A DNA stretch of 64,000 nt from Sporolactobacillus sp. Y61 (GCF_040529185.1 NZ_CP159510.1:1736001-1800000), one strand, 5' to 3'; counted from the first letter of the stretch, positions 24,738-34,056 are shown. Notes: a model not told the origin generated them from the sequence alone. Numbers and translations are program-made.

Positions 24738-26384
24738 CTAGTTCTGTAAAATTGTCCGGCGGGAACGAGAAATCAGAACCTGATCAGTCATTTTCCGGAA
24801 CGTCAATTTCCGCGAACTGAACATCATCCAGATCCGGAAGGGAGAGGATTTCCTTTCTGATTTCCCGGAAACGGGCTTATCTACAGTGAGGATCATCACC
24901 GCTTTCCCGCCAACCGCCTGCCGGCCGACATACATGCTGCCGATATTGATATGATCTTTGCCGAGCAGTGATCCAACATTGCCAATCATGCCGGGCACGT
25001 CATTATGGGTGATGTAGAGAGAATATTTTTCAGGCTCCATATCCAGACGATAACCGTTAATGGAAACAATACGGCCGCCGAATCCCGGCAGATAGGTGCA
25101 GGCGATGGTCGCCCTTTCACCGTCATGTTCGATTTCGAGTTCAATAAAATTAGTGAACCCTTTATGCGCCGCATTCTTCTGTACATTGTAAGAAAGACTG
25201 TGTGCCTTCAGTACCTGCATGACATTAACGATGTTGATTGATGTATCCAGATAAAATGAGAGCAGAGCCTTAATGATTTGTCTGGTCAGGAGTCCGGTAT
25301 CTTCCAGAAAAAGTTCGCCATAATAATTGATCGTAATTTTTTTGGGCGCTTTTTTGAAAATCTGCATCAATAGCTCAGCCATCTGTTCGCTTAATGTCAG
25401 GTAGGGCTTGATTTTCTGCTGAACGGCAGCAGAGATATGCGGAAGATTCAGTGCATGCTGGACACTTCCCGTTTCAAAAATTCCGACAATCTCTTCACTG
25501 ACCGACTGGGCTACCTTCTCCTGAGCTTCGGCAGTTGAGGCGCCAAGATGCGGCGTCACAATAATCTTGGGATTTTGCGTAAGCCCTGTGTTTGCCGGGG
25601 GTTCATGCTCAAAAACATCAATGGCGGCTCCCGCCACCTGGCCGCTGTTTACGGCATCTACAAGTGCCTGTTCATCAATGATACCGCCGCGGGCGCAGTT
25701 AATGAACCGAACGCCCTTTTTGGTTTTCGCCATAAAGCCGGCATCAATCAGACCTCGAGTCTCAGCGGTCAGCGGAGTATGTACCGTAATAAAATCCGCC
25801 TGCGCCGCAATCGTGTCCAGATCGGACTTAGTGACCCCCATTTTTTTTGCCCGGTCTTCAGTGAGAAACGGATCATAGGCGAGTATGTTCATCCGGAAGG
25901 CTTTTGCCCGTTTCGCGACTTCTGTCCCGATGCGTCCCATGCCTACAACGCCGAGCGTTTTCTGGTACAGTTCTACACCCTTAAACCGTTTGCGGTCCCA
26001 TGTTCCCGAAGAAAGGGAACCGTACGCCTGCGGGATGTTCCTGGCAAGTGCAAGCATCATGGCCAGGGTATGTTCCGTTGCGGCAATCGTGTTACCGGCC
26101 GGAGCATTGATCACGATTACCCCTTTTTCCGTAGCTGCATCGATATCGATATTGTCTACACCGACACCGGCGCGGGCAATCACCTTCAGATGATCGGCTG
26201 CCTGAATGATCTCGCGTGTCACCTGTGTCTGACTGCGGACAATCAGGGCATCATAACCGCTGATAGCATGGACCAGTTCCTCCCGGGGCAGTCCCGGACG
26301 CTGATCAACCTGGACGTCGGGATGGTTAAATAGCGCTTTTAATCCTGTTTCATTTATTGGATCGGTAACGATAACTTTATACAT
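24738..26384 (-). CDS. serA: D-3-phosphoglycerate dehydrogenase, last part out of frame
   Basis: First step of serine synthesis from 3-phosphoglycerate. The long form has a substrate domain, an NAD Rossmann domain (GVVGMGRIGTEVAKRAK near 144), catalytic Arg and His in NCARGGIIDEQALVD and VTPHLGASTAEAQ, an intervening domain and a C-terminal ACT domain. After DKPVS the reading departs from the family and ends at 24738. Another frame supplies EIRKEILSLPDLDDVQFAEIDVPEND with a stop at 24784. One base is missing in the run at 24864-24868. The ATG at 26384 overlaps the aminotransferase stop by eight bases, indicating translational coupling. The operon is under a T-box. Confidence 0.92.
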   Translation of the reverse strand: MYKVIVTDPINETGLKALFNHPDVQVDQRPGLPREELVHAISGYDALIVRSQTQVTREIIQAADHLKVIARAGVGVDNIDIDAATEKGVIVINAPAGNTIAATEHTLAMMLALARNIPQAYGSLSSGTWDRKRFKGVELYQKTLGVVGMGRIGTEVAKRAKAFRMNILAYDPFLTEDRAKKMGVTKSDLDTIAAQADFITVHTPLTAETRGLIDAGFMAKTKKGVRFINCARGGIIDEQALVDAVNSGQVAGAAIDVFEHEPPANTGLTQNPKIIVTPHLGASTAEAQEKVAQSVSEEIVGIFETGSVQHALNLPHISAAVQQKIKPYLTLSEQMAELLMQIFKKAPKKITINYYGELFLEDTGLLTRQIIKALLSFYLDTSINIVNVMQVLKAHSLSYNVQKNAAHKGFTNFIELEIEHDGERATIACTYLPGFGGRIVSINGYRLDMEPEKYSLYITHNDVPGMIGNVGSLLGKDHINIGSMYVGRQAVGGKAVMILTVDKPVSGKSERKSSPFRIWMMFSSRKLTFRKMTDQVLISRSRRTILQN

Positions 26385-27549
26385 GCTGGATCCACACCTT
26401 CTCTGCTTTTTTCGTTGCCACACCAAGCTGTGGTTCCTGACCCAGTTTTGCAAGTGTCAGTTCAAGAGCGCTCAGCACTTTAAGCACATCAAAGGGTGTG
26501 CAGTACCCCATATGCCCGATTCTGAAAATCTTTCCTTTGAGTTTCTTCTGACCGCCGGCTATGGTGATCGAAAAATCTTTTTTCAATGCTTTCTGAATGT
26601 CTGGTGCAGGAATGTCTTCCGGCTGAACCGCGGTGACGGTCGGAGAGGCATCTTCATCGCTTGTCAGAAGCGGCAGACCCAGCCCGCGGATGCCGGCACG
26701 CATCATGTCCCGGAGCAGGGTATGACGCTCGACGACATGGTTCCAGCCTTCTTCTTCAATCATCGTGCAGACTTCACGGGCTCCGGCAATCAGCGAAACA
26801 GCCGGGGTGAAGGGTGTGGATTTCTGCTCTTCATAGGCTTTTACGTACCGGTTCAGGTCAAGATAAAATCTTCTTTCAGGGCAGGCCTTAATGGCCTCAA
26901 GGCCCCGGTCGCTGAAGGAAACAAAAGCCAGCCCCGGCGGCAGCATCAAGGCTTTCTGTGAACTTGTGACGAGCAGGTCAATCTGATCGGCTTCCATATC
27001 TACCGGAACCGCACCGATACAGCTGACGCCGTCGACGATAAAGAGAGCGTCTGTTTTTTTACGGACCACCTTGCCCAGTTCATGAATGGGATTCAGCACA
27101 CCCGTTGACGTCTCATTGAAGGTGGCAAATACGGCTTTTACAGGTGTTCCTGACAGTTTGTCGAGGAAAGCTGCCAGTTCATCCGGAGAACAGGATTTGC
27201 CCCATTCAATATTCAGCCGGTGCGTATGAACGCCGTAGTTTTCAGCGATTGTCGCGAATCGGTCACCGAAGGATCCGGCCACAATCACCACAGCGTGTTC
27301 GCCCGCGGCAACCGTATTGACAACGGCGGCTTCAAGTGCCGAAGTACCGCTGCTTGTCAGGGCGAGTACCGGGTGTTTCGTACCAAAAACCGGCATCAGT
27401 TTAGTGGCCACTTCTTCAATGAGAACGGAAAAATCCGGACTGCGGTGGCCAATCATCGGTCGGGCCATTGCTGCATTTACTCGATTGGGTATGGGAGTCG
27501 GACCCGGTGTGAACAAATACGTTTGATCAAGAAACAGGTTGCTCATCAT
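26377..27549 (-). CDS. Class V aminotransferase (serine/phosphoserine type, SgaA-like)
   Basis: A pyridoxal-phosphate aminotransferase of 390 residues resembling alanine-glyoxylate/serine-pyruvate enzymes, not classical SerC. Landmarks: FTPGPTPIPNRVN near 14, LTSSGTSALEAAVVN near 64, VDGVSCIGAVPVDMEADQIDLLVT near 175 and the cofactor Lys in SSQKALMLPPGLAFV near 198. It is co-transcribed and translationally overlapping with serA behind a T-box with a candidate serine specifier. It therefore probably performs the phosphoserine aminotransferase step of serine synthesis (inference from context). The ATG follows AAGGGATGAG. Confidence 0.88.
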   Translation of the reverse strand: MMSNLFLDQTYLFTPGPTPIPNRVNAAMARPMIGHRSPDFSVLIEEVATKLMPVFGTKHPVLALTSSGTSALEAAVVNTVAAGEHAVVIVAGSFGDRFATIAENYGVHTHRLNIEWGKSCSPDELAAFLDKLSGTPVKAVFATFNETSTGVLNPIHELGKVVRKKTDALFIVDGVSCIGAVPVDMEADQIDLLVTSSQKALMLPPGLAFVSFSDRGLEAIKACPERRFYLDLNRYVKAYEEQKSTPFTPAVSLIAGAREVCTMIEEEGWNHVVERHTLLRDMMRAGIRGLGLPLLTSDEDASPTVTAVQPEDIPAPDIQKALKKDFSITIAGGQKKLKGKIFRIGHMGYCTPFDVLKVLSALELTLAKLGQEPQLGVATKKAEKVWIQHV

Positions 27550-27673
27550 TTAACTCATCCCTTCTCTTCTCTGTTTTTTGTTGCTCAGGTTCTGCCCGCC
27601 ATGTCTGTTGATTCTCGATCCGGCCGGTATCCCGAATCAGCCAGTATATAGCATGAACATTGCCCTTAGAGTA

Positions 27674-27940
27674 TAAAAACGCCCCCCGCAGTGTGCATAA
27701 ACTCACTGCGAGGGGCGTGATTATCGCTGTGCCACCCTCATTTACCGTCTGCATTGCAAACGGCCTTCCTTACGCTATAACGGTCAGATTTTTCTACCGG
27801 ACCGGCCTACTGAAACATTCAGCCGATCAGTTCCGAAGGGCTAAAGCTGAAGAAACATACACCGGTTTCCAGCACTCCCGGCTCTCTGTCTGTACCTTTC
27901 CAAAGCCTGTTATCTTCTTCATCACTGTTATTTTAATTGT
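27674..27940 (-). promoter_or_regulatory. T-box leader of the serine operon
   Basis: On the minus strand the leader carries, in order, an AGAGAGCCGGG element and GGAAACCGGTG apex in stem I, a candidate specifier AGC (serine) at 27846-27848 within TTCAGCTTTAG, and the T-box motif GAGGGTGGCACAGCG (27725-27739). It ends in a terminator: CGCCCCTCGCAGTG pairs with CACTGCGGGGGGCG (27680-27717) and is followed by TTTTTAT. Uncharged tRNA would favour antitermination. The T-box and terminator are clear, while the specifier is inferred from position and context. Confidence 0.9.
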
Positions 27941-27946
27941 GTACAA

Positions 27947-27975
27947 ATTGTAACAGCATTTTGGCAGTTTGTAAA
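27947..27975 (-). promoter_or_regulatory. SigA-type promoter of the serine operon
   Basis: Minus strand TTTACA (27975-27970), a 17-base spacer and TACAAT (27952-27947), directly upstream of the T-box leader. Confidence 0.75.
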
Positions 27976-28006
27976 GAAAAATATTTTCAAAAATGTTTAC
28001 CGGGTT

Positions 28007-29095
28007 TCACAAACTGGGTTCGGACAGGGTTTCATTCATCGCCTGTTCAAGGACGGGCAGCAGGCCCTTCATATCATTCATTTTTCCAATCGTGATTCGG
28101 ACCCCGTCTTCAAAGGCCTGAATCAGATAACCGTTTCGTTTGCAGATCTCCTGTACGGCTTTGGCATGCCCCGTTTTTACAAAGATAAAATTCGCCTGGG
28201 AAGGAAAATAAGGGATCTCTTTCCTGTCCAGAAAAGCGTATGTCATATCGAGAACTTCTCTGTTCTTTCGTACGCAGGCCTCTTTAAAGGCCTGATCCTG
28301 GAGGGCGGCGAAGGCTGCGATCTGGCTTAGCCGCGGATTGTTAAACGGTGGCCTGACTTTTTCTATTTCTTCAATCACGCGACGCCGGCCAATGGCATAG
28401 CCGATTCGGAAGGAGGCAAGACCGTATGATTTTGAAAAGGTGCGCAGGACAAGTACGTTTTCCTGATCATTTATCCATTCAAGTGACCGGGGAAAATCTT
28501 CTGCAACGACAAAATCGATATAGGCTTCATCCAGGACGATGAGCACATCGCCCGGTACGCGCTTCACGAAGGCGTAAAGTTCTCTGCCGGTGACATAGGT
28601 GCCCGTCGGATTATTCGGGTTACAGATCCAGACGACTCTGGTGGTCTGATCAATCGCGTCGAGCATGCCCTGAAGGTCGTGCCTGCCTTCCCTGTTGCAG
28701 GGGATCTTGCGCGTTTGTGCCCCTTCAATCTGCGCATGGCAGTAATATTCGTAGAACGTCGGCCATGCCATGACGATACTGTCTCCGGGAGCAAGAAAAG
28801 CCCTGCTGACCAGCACAATAATTTCATCCAGCCCCAGTCCGAACAGCAACTGGTTTTCATTAATGTTGAGCCGCTTCGCCAGGTCCTGCCTCAAAGCGCT
28901 GTCCTGGCAGTCCGGATACAGCTCAGGGAGAAGGGCTGCCTGAGCGATAGCCCGGGCTACCTCAGGTGAAGATCCATAAACATTTTCGTTGGCGTCGAGT
29001 TTGACGAGATGATCCAGACCATATGCTTTTTTTATCTCATCAGGAGACGGCCCCGGGTCATAAGCCCGCAGATGAGCGAGATTTTTTTTAAACAT
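28007..29095 (-). CDS. hisC: Histidinol-phosphate/aromatic aminotransferase
   Basis: A class I/II pyridoxal-phosphate aminotransferase of about 362 residues. Family landmarks: LDANENVYGSSPEVARAI near 35, YPDCQDSALRQDLAKRL, the CNPNNPTGTYVT cofactor loop near 158, DEAYIDF near 190 and the Schiff-base Lys in TFSKSYGLASFRIGYAIG near 221. HisC enzymes of Bacillales often also make tyrosine and phenylalanine. With no other his gene here and a chorismate mutase gene opposite, an aromatic role is plausible. ATG at 29095 (GGGAG eight bases before) is preferred over GTG at 29104. The serine-operon promoter starts just past its stop. Confidence 0.9.
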   Translation of the reverse strand: MFKKNLAHLRAYDPGPSPDEIKKAYGLDHLVKLDANENVYGSSPEVARAIAQAALLPELYPDCQDSALRQDLAKRLNINENQLLFGLGLDEIIVLVSRAFLAPGDSIVMAWPTFYEYYCHAQIEGAQTRKIPCNREGRHDLQGMLDAIDQTTRVVWICNPNNPTGTYVTGRELYAFVKRVPGDVLIVLDEAYIDFVVAEDFPRSLEWINDQENVLVLRTFSKSYGLASFRIGYAIGRRRVIEEIEKVRPPFNNPRLSQIAAFAALQDQAFKEACVRKNREVLDMTYAFLDRKEIPYFPSQANFIFVKTGHAKAVQEICKRNGYLIQAFEDGVRITIGKMNDMKGLLPVLEQAMNETLSEPSL

Positions 29096-29281
29096 GTCAG
29101 ACACTCCCTGTTAATCATTTAACCGATATGATATATGTATGATGATTGCCCTTTTTTGGGTAAAGGTGCCGTTTTCGGGAAATGTGCAGAATGGCCACCT
29201 TCATGATTCAATTTAAACACGCCGGTTCTGCTATGTAAAGAGACCTGACATAAGGGCGAATGAAGTTATCGGACGAGCCCA

Positions 29282-29308
29282 TTGACTTGAATGACATTTT
29301 TTTATAAT
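29282..29308 (+). promoter_or_regulatory. Candidate promoter of the chorismate mutase gene
   Basis: TTGACT (29282-29287) and TATAAT (29303-29308), spaced 15 bases, about 50 bases before the GTG start. The short spacer lowers confidence. Confidence 0.5.
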
Positions 29309-29355
29309 CTGTGTTCATACTGATTTTATCGCGGCAGAAGCGGGAGGGACGGCAA

Positions 29356-29634
29356 GTGACGGCAGATCGTCTGAGGCAATTACGCAGGGAGATTGATACT
29401 ATTGACAGAGAACTGATCGGATTACTGAATCAGCGGGCCCGTGTTGTTCGGGAGGTGGGCAAAGAAAAAAAGGCAGCAGGGACCGCCTACACCGATTCGC
29501 TGCGTGAAAAGGAAATACTGAACCGGATTGCAGAGGAAAACAGAGGCCCGTTTCCTACCGCCTCTCTGCAAAAACTGTTTGGTGAAATCTTTGAAATCAG
29601 CAAGCATCTTGAAAAGAAAAGCGATTCAGATTAA
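29356..29634 (+). CDS. Stand-alone chorismate mutase (AroQ type)
   Basis: Rearranges chorismate to prephenate for tyrosine and phenylalanine. The 92-residue all-helical protein contains the AroQ pattern: DRLRQLRREIDTIDRELIGLLNQRARVVREVGKEKK with the first Arg and Lys, then YTDSLREKEILNRI and the ending LQKLFGEIFEISKHLEKK. It looks like the N-terminal mutase domain of Bacillus DAHP synthase (AroA) but stops before any synthase domain, so it is either a free enzyme or a detached domain. GTG at 29356 with GGGAGGG upstream fits best. The longer frame from 29311 adds non-family residues. Confidence 0.85.
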   Translation: MTADRLRQLRREIDTIDRELIGLLNQRARVVREVGKEKKAAGTAYTDSLREKEILNRIAEENRGPFPTASLQKLFGEIFEISKHLEKKSDSD

Positions 29635-29653
29635 ATATTTTGTTTAATTTCAG

Positions 29654-29693
29654 CAAACGTTTACAGAAAATTATTTTCAAATGTAAGCGTTTG
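29654..29693. promoter_or_regulatory. Inverted cre-like pair before the MurR/RpiR regulator
   Basis: CAAACGTTTACA (29654-29665) and TGTAAGCGTTTG (29682-29693) are inverted copies with one mismatch, separated by 16 bases. Each resembles half or more of a catabolite (CcpA) site. They could equally be the regulator's own operator. The pair lies 40 bases before the start codon. Confidence 0.5.
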
Positions 29694-29732
29694 ATGTACA
29701 ATAAAGATATGATATAAATAGGGAGGGGAAGA

Positions 29733-30572
29733 ATGATGACACAGCAACAATGTCTGATTCGCATTCAGTCGGCATACCCGCACCTGAGCGAAAAGGAGAA
29801 AAGGATTGCCGATTATATTCTGAACGACCCGGAAGAGACGGTGCACAGCAGTATTAATCAGGTGTCGGCGAGAATTAAAGTAGCTGACGCGACGGTCTTC
29901 CGTTTCTGCAGGAGGCTGGAATTCAAGGGATTCCAGGAAATGAAAATTGTTCTGGCGGCAGACATCGCCAAAAGCCGCCATCTTGAACAGGAAAAGGTTA
30001 GGTTTGACGGCGACGAAGAGATGCTGCTTGCCGATCATGTCTTCAGAGATAATATCCGCACGCTTGAGAACACGTTTCAGATCCTGAACAGCGATCATTT
30101 TAAGCAGGCGGTAAAAATCCTGTCCGGTGCCAGGCGTATTGCCTTCTTTGGCAGCAGCGGTTCGGCGATGATGGCTCAGGAAGCCCACCGTAAATTTGTC
30201 CGGGCGGGCATGATGACTTTTGCTCCGTCGGATAATGAGTTCCAGATGCTTTCGGCTTCTCAGCTGGGTGAACGTGATGCGGCCGTTTTTATCTCGTATT
30301 CAGCGTCCGATAAGCACCTGCTTCAGGTTGCCAGAACGGCAAAGTCAAAGATGAGCCCGACAATCGGTCTGACCGGATTTATGAAGTCCGCACTCAGTGA
30401 TCTGATGGATGTGTCTCTTCACACGGTGTCTGTATCTGCCGACTACAGATCAGAATCTTATGTCGCCCGGGCGGCACAATTAACACTGATCGATGCCCTT
30501 TTTGTTAACGTGATGCGACGTGTCAGGAAAGACCGCCATAATGAGCAGGAACGTGTTGTTCTCCAGAGTTAG
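29733..30572 (+). CDS. MurR/RpiR-family transcriptional regulator
   Basis: 279 residues: an N-terminal RpiR helix-turn-helix domain (about 1-77, with LSEKEKRIADYILNDPEE and the recognition stretch KVADATVFRFCRRLEFKGFQEMK) and a SIS sugar-phosphate isomerase-like domain (about 120-250, IAFFGSSGSAMMAQEAHRKFVRAG and AVFISYSASDKHLLQVARTAK). Members sense phosphosugars such as N-acetylmuramate-6-phosphate. No sugar operon adjoins it, so its target is unknown. The ATG follows GGAGGGGAAG. Cre-like motifs flank the gene on both sides. Confidence 0.88.
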   Translation: MMTQQQCLIRIQSAYPHLSEKEKRIADYILNDPEETVHSSINQVSARIKVADATVFRFCRRLEFKGFQEMKIVLAADIAKSRHLEQEKVRFDGDEEMLLADHVFRDNIRTLENTFQILNSDHFKQAVKILSGARRIAFFGSSGSAMMAQEAHRKFVRAGMMTFAPSDNEFQMLSASQLGERDAAVFISYSASDKHLLQVARTAKSKMSPTIGLTGFMKSALSDLMDVSLHTVSVSADYRSESYVARAAQLTLIDALFVNVMRRVRKDRHNEQERVVLQS

Positions 30573-30592
30573 AGTGTTCATAAATGATTGCT

Positions 30593-30608
30593 TTGGAAAC
30601 GTTTGCAA
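30593..30608. promoter_or_regulatory. Candidate cre site downstream of the regulator
   Basis: TTGGAAACGTTTGCAA is a near-perfect 16-base dyad and fits the loose cre pattern WTGNAANCGNWNNCW. It lies between two convergent genes, where a bound CcpA could only act as a roadblock. It could also belong to the regulator. Confidence 0.45.
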
Positions 30609-30614
30609 TAGCAT

Positions 30615-30707
30615 CTAGTGGGAATGGACAACGAGATAGACAACATATAAGATGCCCAGTAAACATGCAAAGAAAAAGATAAAGCCCCAGCCAATTTTTA
30701 CTTTCAT
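30615..30707 (-). CDS. 30-residue single-helix membrane peptide (too short for most gene finders)
   Basis: The frame encodes MKVKIGWGF followed by a hydrophobic stretch (IFFFACLLGILYVVYLVV) and HSH. It thus has a basic N-terminus, one membrane helix and a histidine-ended tail. A strong AAGGGAG lies 7 bases before the ATG. That site is inside the 3' arm of the terminator of the hom-thrC-thrB operon, so translation would need readthrough or an opened hairpin. No family is recognised. Size, composition and ribosome site suggest a real small membrane protein or a type I toxin-like peptide, but nothing proves expression. Confidence 0.5.
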   Translation of the reverse strand: MKVKIGWGFIFFFACLLGILYVVYLVVHSH

Positions 30708-30754
30708 AAAAAAACTCCCTTCTCTGTCTTATTATTGGCAGAAGAGGGAGTTTT
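30708..30754 (-). terminator. Terminator of the hom-thrC-thrB operon
   Basis: AAAACTCCCT pairs with AGGGAGTTTT, with further imperfect pairing inward, and ends in seven T on the minus strand. Its 3' arm includes the ribosome site of the 30-residue peptide gene. Confidence 0.8.
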
Positions 30755-30774
30755 ATGTGTCCGGGTCAGGTCTG

Positions 30775-31701
30775 TTATTGATCTTTTGTGCGTGGCACCG
30801 CTTCGGTCACCCTGGAAACAGCCCCTTCTGAAACGGGGTGCAGGGTGACACAGATGTCATTTGGGAAAGCTGTCTGCAGTTTTTCCTTTATGGCGGAACT
30901 TTTTCCCTGAGGAGCCAGACACATCACGGTCGGACCGGCTCCGCTCAGGAAAGTGCCGAATGCACCGGCTGACTTCGCAAGAGAAGAAATCCCCTCGAGG
31001 TCGGGAATCAGTTTCGCGCGGTACGGTTGATGAAAATGATCACTCTCCATCATCTGACCGGCCAGTTTGCCGTTATGACTCAAGAGAGCGCAGATCAGTA
31101 CATTAGCCACACTGCTGCCTTCTATAGCCTGATGGAAGGGAAGGACATCAGGCAGGACATGACGGGCATCACTGGTTTTCAGTTCAAAATCAGGAATCAG
31201 TGTGACAAAATCAAAATCAGGCACGGGCAATTTAACCGAATGGACAGCCGCAGCCGATTGGGTGGATATCACAAGCCCCCCGTACAGAGAGGCTGTGACA
31301 TTATCCGGATGGCCTTCGGTGCGGCAGGCGAGCCATGATTTTTCTTCTATGCTGAGCTTCAGGTCAAGCAGAAAGTCAGCCAGTTCAATCCCGGAAATAA
31401 TTGCTGCACCACTGCTTCCCAGACCACGTGCAAGGGGAATATCACTGTGCACGGTGATTTCATAGGGAGGAAGAGATGCCTGGAAGTGTTCTGCAAGCTT
31501 TTTCGCTGTCCTGTAAATCAGATTTTCTGCAACAGGAGGATGAAAGTCAGGCTGATCCACATAGTTGAACTGCCATCGGTCTGCCTGCCGGGCATCCAGC
31601 ACAAGATAACGATTGACGGCCATACCGATTGAATCAAAACCTGGTCCGAGATTGGACGTACTGCCCGGAACTTTGATCTGGAAAGCGGGAGGATGTATCA
31701 T
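30775..31701 (-). CDS. thrB: Homoserine kinase
   Basis: Phosphorylates homoserine, the step before threonine synthase. The GHMP kinase of 308 residues shows [24 protein letters not shown] near the N-terminus, the ATP loop [16 protein letters not shown] near residue 90 and the C-terminal [19 protein letters not shown]. Its ATG overlaps the thrC stop (ATGA), showing translational coupling. It is the last gene of the hom-thrC-thrB operon. A terminator follows. Confidence 0.95.
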   Translation of the reverse strand: MIHPPAFQIKVPGSTSNLGPGFDSIGMAVNRYLVLDARQADRWQFNYVDQPDFHPPVAENLIYRTAKKLAEHFQASLPPYEITVHSDIPLARGLGSSGAAIISGIELADFLLDLKLSIEEKSWLACRTEGHPDNVTASLYGGLVISTQSAAAVHSVKLPVPDFDFVTLIPDFELKTSDARHVLPDVLPFHQAIEGSSVANVLICALLSHNGKLAGQMMESDHFHQPYRAKLIPDLEGISSLAKSAGAFGTFLSGAGPTVMCLAPQGKSSAIKEKLQTAFPNDICVTLHPVSEGAVSRVTEAVPRTKDQ

Positions 31702-32759
31702 TTTGCCACCTGCCGGAGTGAATCGACGACCGCGGATTTTTCCGCACCGATCTCAGTCGGTTCAATAGTCAGCGTGTCCATAGCGGTAGCGGGATCCTTT
31801 AGTCCGTTTCCGGTCAGGATGCAGACAATTTTTGATCCCTTTTTGATTTTACCTGCGCTGATATGCTTGATCAGTCCGGCGATCGAAGCACAGGAAGCCG
31901 GCTCGGCAAATACACCTTCTGTCCGGGCTATCCGCTTATAAGCTTCCAGAATCTGCATGTCAGTCACATAATCAATCTCACCATGGGATTCTTTTTCAGC
32001 AGCGACGGCCAGTTTCCAGCTGGCCGGATTGCCGATACGGATGGCAGTCGCGATCGTCTCGGGATGCTCGATCACCTTGTTCTTTACGATGGCGGCAGCT
32101 CCTTCTGCCTCAAAACCGTGGATCTCCGGAGGGGCAATCTGCCGCTTGTCGCGCAGTTCCTTAAATCCTTTCCAGTAAGCAGAGATATTGCCCGCATTGC
32201 CTACCGGGATGCAAAGAACATCCGGGGCTGTACCGCCCAGCTGTTCAACAATTTCGTAGGCACCTGTTTTCTGCCCTTCAAGACGATAAGGATTGATTGA
32301 ATTCACAATTTTATATTCAGAGTGAGCCCCGGTATACCGGACGATGTCAAGCGCCTGATCAAAATTGCCATCGACTTCAAAAATACGGGCACCGTACATG
32401 ACCGACTGGGCCAGTTTCCCGAGCGCAATTTTTCCCTTTGGAATCACAATGATGCAGTCCATACCTGCGCGGGCACTGTATGCAGCAGCTGAAGCAGATG
32501 TATTTCCTGTTGATGCGCAGATGACTCCTTTAGCCCCTTCTTCTTTTGCTTTAGCAACGGCAAGAAACATCCCGCGGTCTTTAAAACTTCCGGTCGGGTT
32601 CAGCCCTTCGAACTTCACACTGATCTCACATTCCAGCTGTTCTGATAGTTTGTCCAGCGGAATCAGGGGTGTATTCCCCTCCAGTAAGGTCAGCCGTGGT
32701 GTCTTCTCTGTCACAGGCAGGACATCTTTGTATTTTTCCATAAGCCCCTTCCAGACCAT
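31698..32759 (-). CDS. thrC: Threonine synthase
   Basis: Makes threonine from O-phosphohomoserine. The pyridoxal-phosphate enzyme has about 353 residues with the cofactor Lys in [19 protein letters not shown] (near 56), the Ser/Asn loop [19 protein letters not shown] near 78 and the phosphate cradle [16 protein letters not shown] near 180. ATG at 32759 lies four bases after the hom stop, with GAGGGGATAAGCAA as ribosome site. Earlier in-frame codons (to 32783) lie inside hom. The short distances indicate one transcript with hom and thrB. Confidence 0.95.
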   Translation of the reverse strand: MVWKGLMEKYKDVLPVTEKTPRLTLLEGNTPLIPLDKLSEQLECEISVKFEGLNPTGSFKDRGMFLAVAKAKEEGAKGVICASTGNTSASAAAYSARAGMDCIIVIPKGKIALGKLAQSVMYGARIFEVDGNFDQALDIVRYTGAHSEYKIVNSINPYRLEGQKTGAYEIVEQLGGTAPDVLCIPVGNAGNISAYWKGFKELRDKRQIAPPEIHGFEAEGAAAIVKNKVIEHPETIATAIRIGNPASWKLAVAAEKESHGEIDYVTDMQILEAYKRIARTEGVFAEPASCASIAGLIKHISAGKIKKGSKIVCILTGNGLKDPATAMDTLTIEPTEIGAEKSAVVDSLRQVAK

Positions 32760-32763
32760 TTGC

Positions 32764-34056
32764 TTATCCCCTCTCAACGCCAAAGTATTTTATGTTTAAC
32801 ACAACATCCAGACTTTTTAATTTTTCAAAAGATTTTTCGAAAAGTAACTTGCCGGTTTTATGGGTGATAATGGAAACCTCTGCTGCCTGATCACCGGCAA
32901 TGGGTTCCTGATACAGCTTTTCAAGACTGATATGCTGTTCTTTAAATAAGTCGGTCAGCTTTGAAAAAGAGCCGGGCTCGTCCTTAATATGCAGCCTGAC
33001 AAAAAACTGGCTTTCCATCTGACTTTCTTTTCGGGCATGCATTTCTTTCTTAGGCAGGAAAATATGTTTTCCTGTTACGCCCAGACGGATGTTTCGCACG
33101 ATGGACATCAGGTCCGAGATCACGGAGACTGCAGTCGGGCCTTCACCTGCGCCGGGCCCGTAATACATCGTTTCACCAAGTGCTTCACTGTATACGTAGA
33201 TCGCATTATTTTCGTTATCTACAGACGAAAGCGGATGATCATCCGGTAACAGTGTCGGTGCAACCCGTACATCAATTTCATCATTGCTGACTTCTGATAT
33301 ACCGACGAGTTTGATTGTATAGCCCAGTTTATGGGCATAAATAATATCCTCACGCGTGACATTGGTAATGCCGTCAATCCGCACATCATCCATCGTCACT
33401 GGAATGGAGTAGGCGAGGTGGCTGAGGATGACCATTTTTCTTGCGGCATCCAGACCTTCAACATCCGATGTGGGATCTGCTTCGGCAAAACCGAGTGCCT
33501 GAGCGGATGAAAGGGCCTTTTCGTAAGACAGCCCGTCATGACTCATTTTACTCAGTATATAATTGGTCGTTCCGTTGACAATACCAATCATTTTCCGGAT
33601 CCGGTCGGCCCCCAGACTGTCCGTCAGGGTTTTGAGAATGGGGATACCTCCTGCCACACTGGCTTCGTAATAGAGGTCGCAATCCCTTTCCCTGGCTGAC
33701 ATGAGGAGTTCCTCACCATAAGTGGCCATCAGGTCTTTGTTAGCTGTAATCACATTTTTTCCGGCATGGAGTGCGCGCAGAATATAGCGATAGGCTCTGT
33801 CTACTCCACCGATCAGCTCAATAACGATATCAATTTCCGGATCATCCAGTATATCTGAAATATCGGTTGTCAGCTTGCGATTGTCAATAAGCACCTTTCT
33901 GGGTCTGTTTTTATTGCGGACCAGAACTTTTTTTAAATCAATTCTGCAACCGGTTCTCTTCTTCAGTCTTTCCTGATCCCTGGTCAACAGTCGGACAACA
34001 CCGGTGCCTACTGTACCGAAACCAAGCAGCCCCACAGTTACTTTTTCCAATCCCAT
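32764..34056 (-). CDS. hom: Homoserine dehydrogenase
   Basis: Reduces aspartate semialdehyde to homoserine at the head of the threonine/methionine branch. The protein has about 430 residues: NAD(P) Rossmann domain ([17 protein letters not shown]), catalytic domain with [26 protein letters not shown] and the substrate motif [14 protein letters not shown], and a C-terminal ACT domain ([22 protein letters not shown]) for threonine feedback. The start is uncertain. ATG at 34056 is only two bases from GGGGAG, whereas TTG at 34050 has eight bases of spacing and gives [10 protein letters not shown]. It heads the hom-thrC-thrB operon. Confidence 0.94.
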   Translation of the reverse strand: MGLEKVTVGLLGFGTVGTGVVRLLTRDQERLKKRTGCRIDLKKVLVRNKNRPRKVLIDNRKLTTDISDILDDPEIDIVIELIGGVDRAYRYILRALHAGKNVITANKDLMATYGEELLMSARERDCDLYYEASVAGGIPILKTLTDSLGADRIRKMIGIVNGTTNYILSKMSHDGLSYEKALSSAQALGFAEADPTSDVEGLDAARKMVILSHLAYSIPVTMDDVRIDGITNVTREDIIYAHKLGYTIKLVGISEVSNDEIDVRVAPTLLPDDHPLSSVDNENNAIYVYSEALGETMYYGPGAGEGPTAVSVISDLMSIVRNIRLGVTGKHIFLPKKEMHARKESQMESQFFVRLHIKDEPGSFSKLTDLFKEQHISLEKLYQEPIAGDQAAEVSIITHKTGKLLFEKSFEKLKSLDVVLNIKYFGVERG

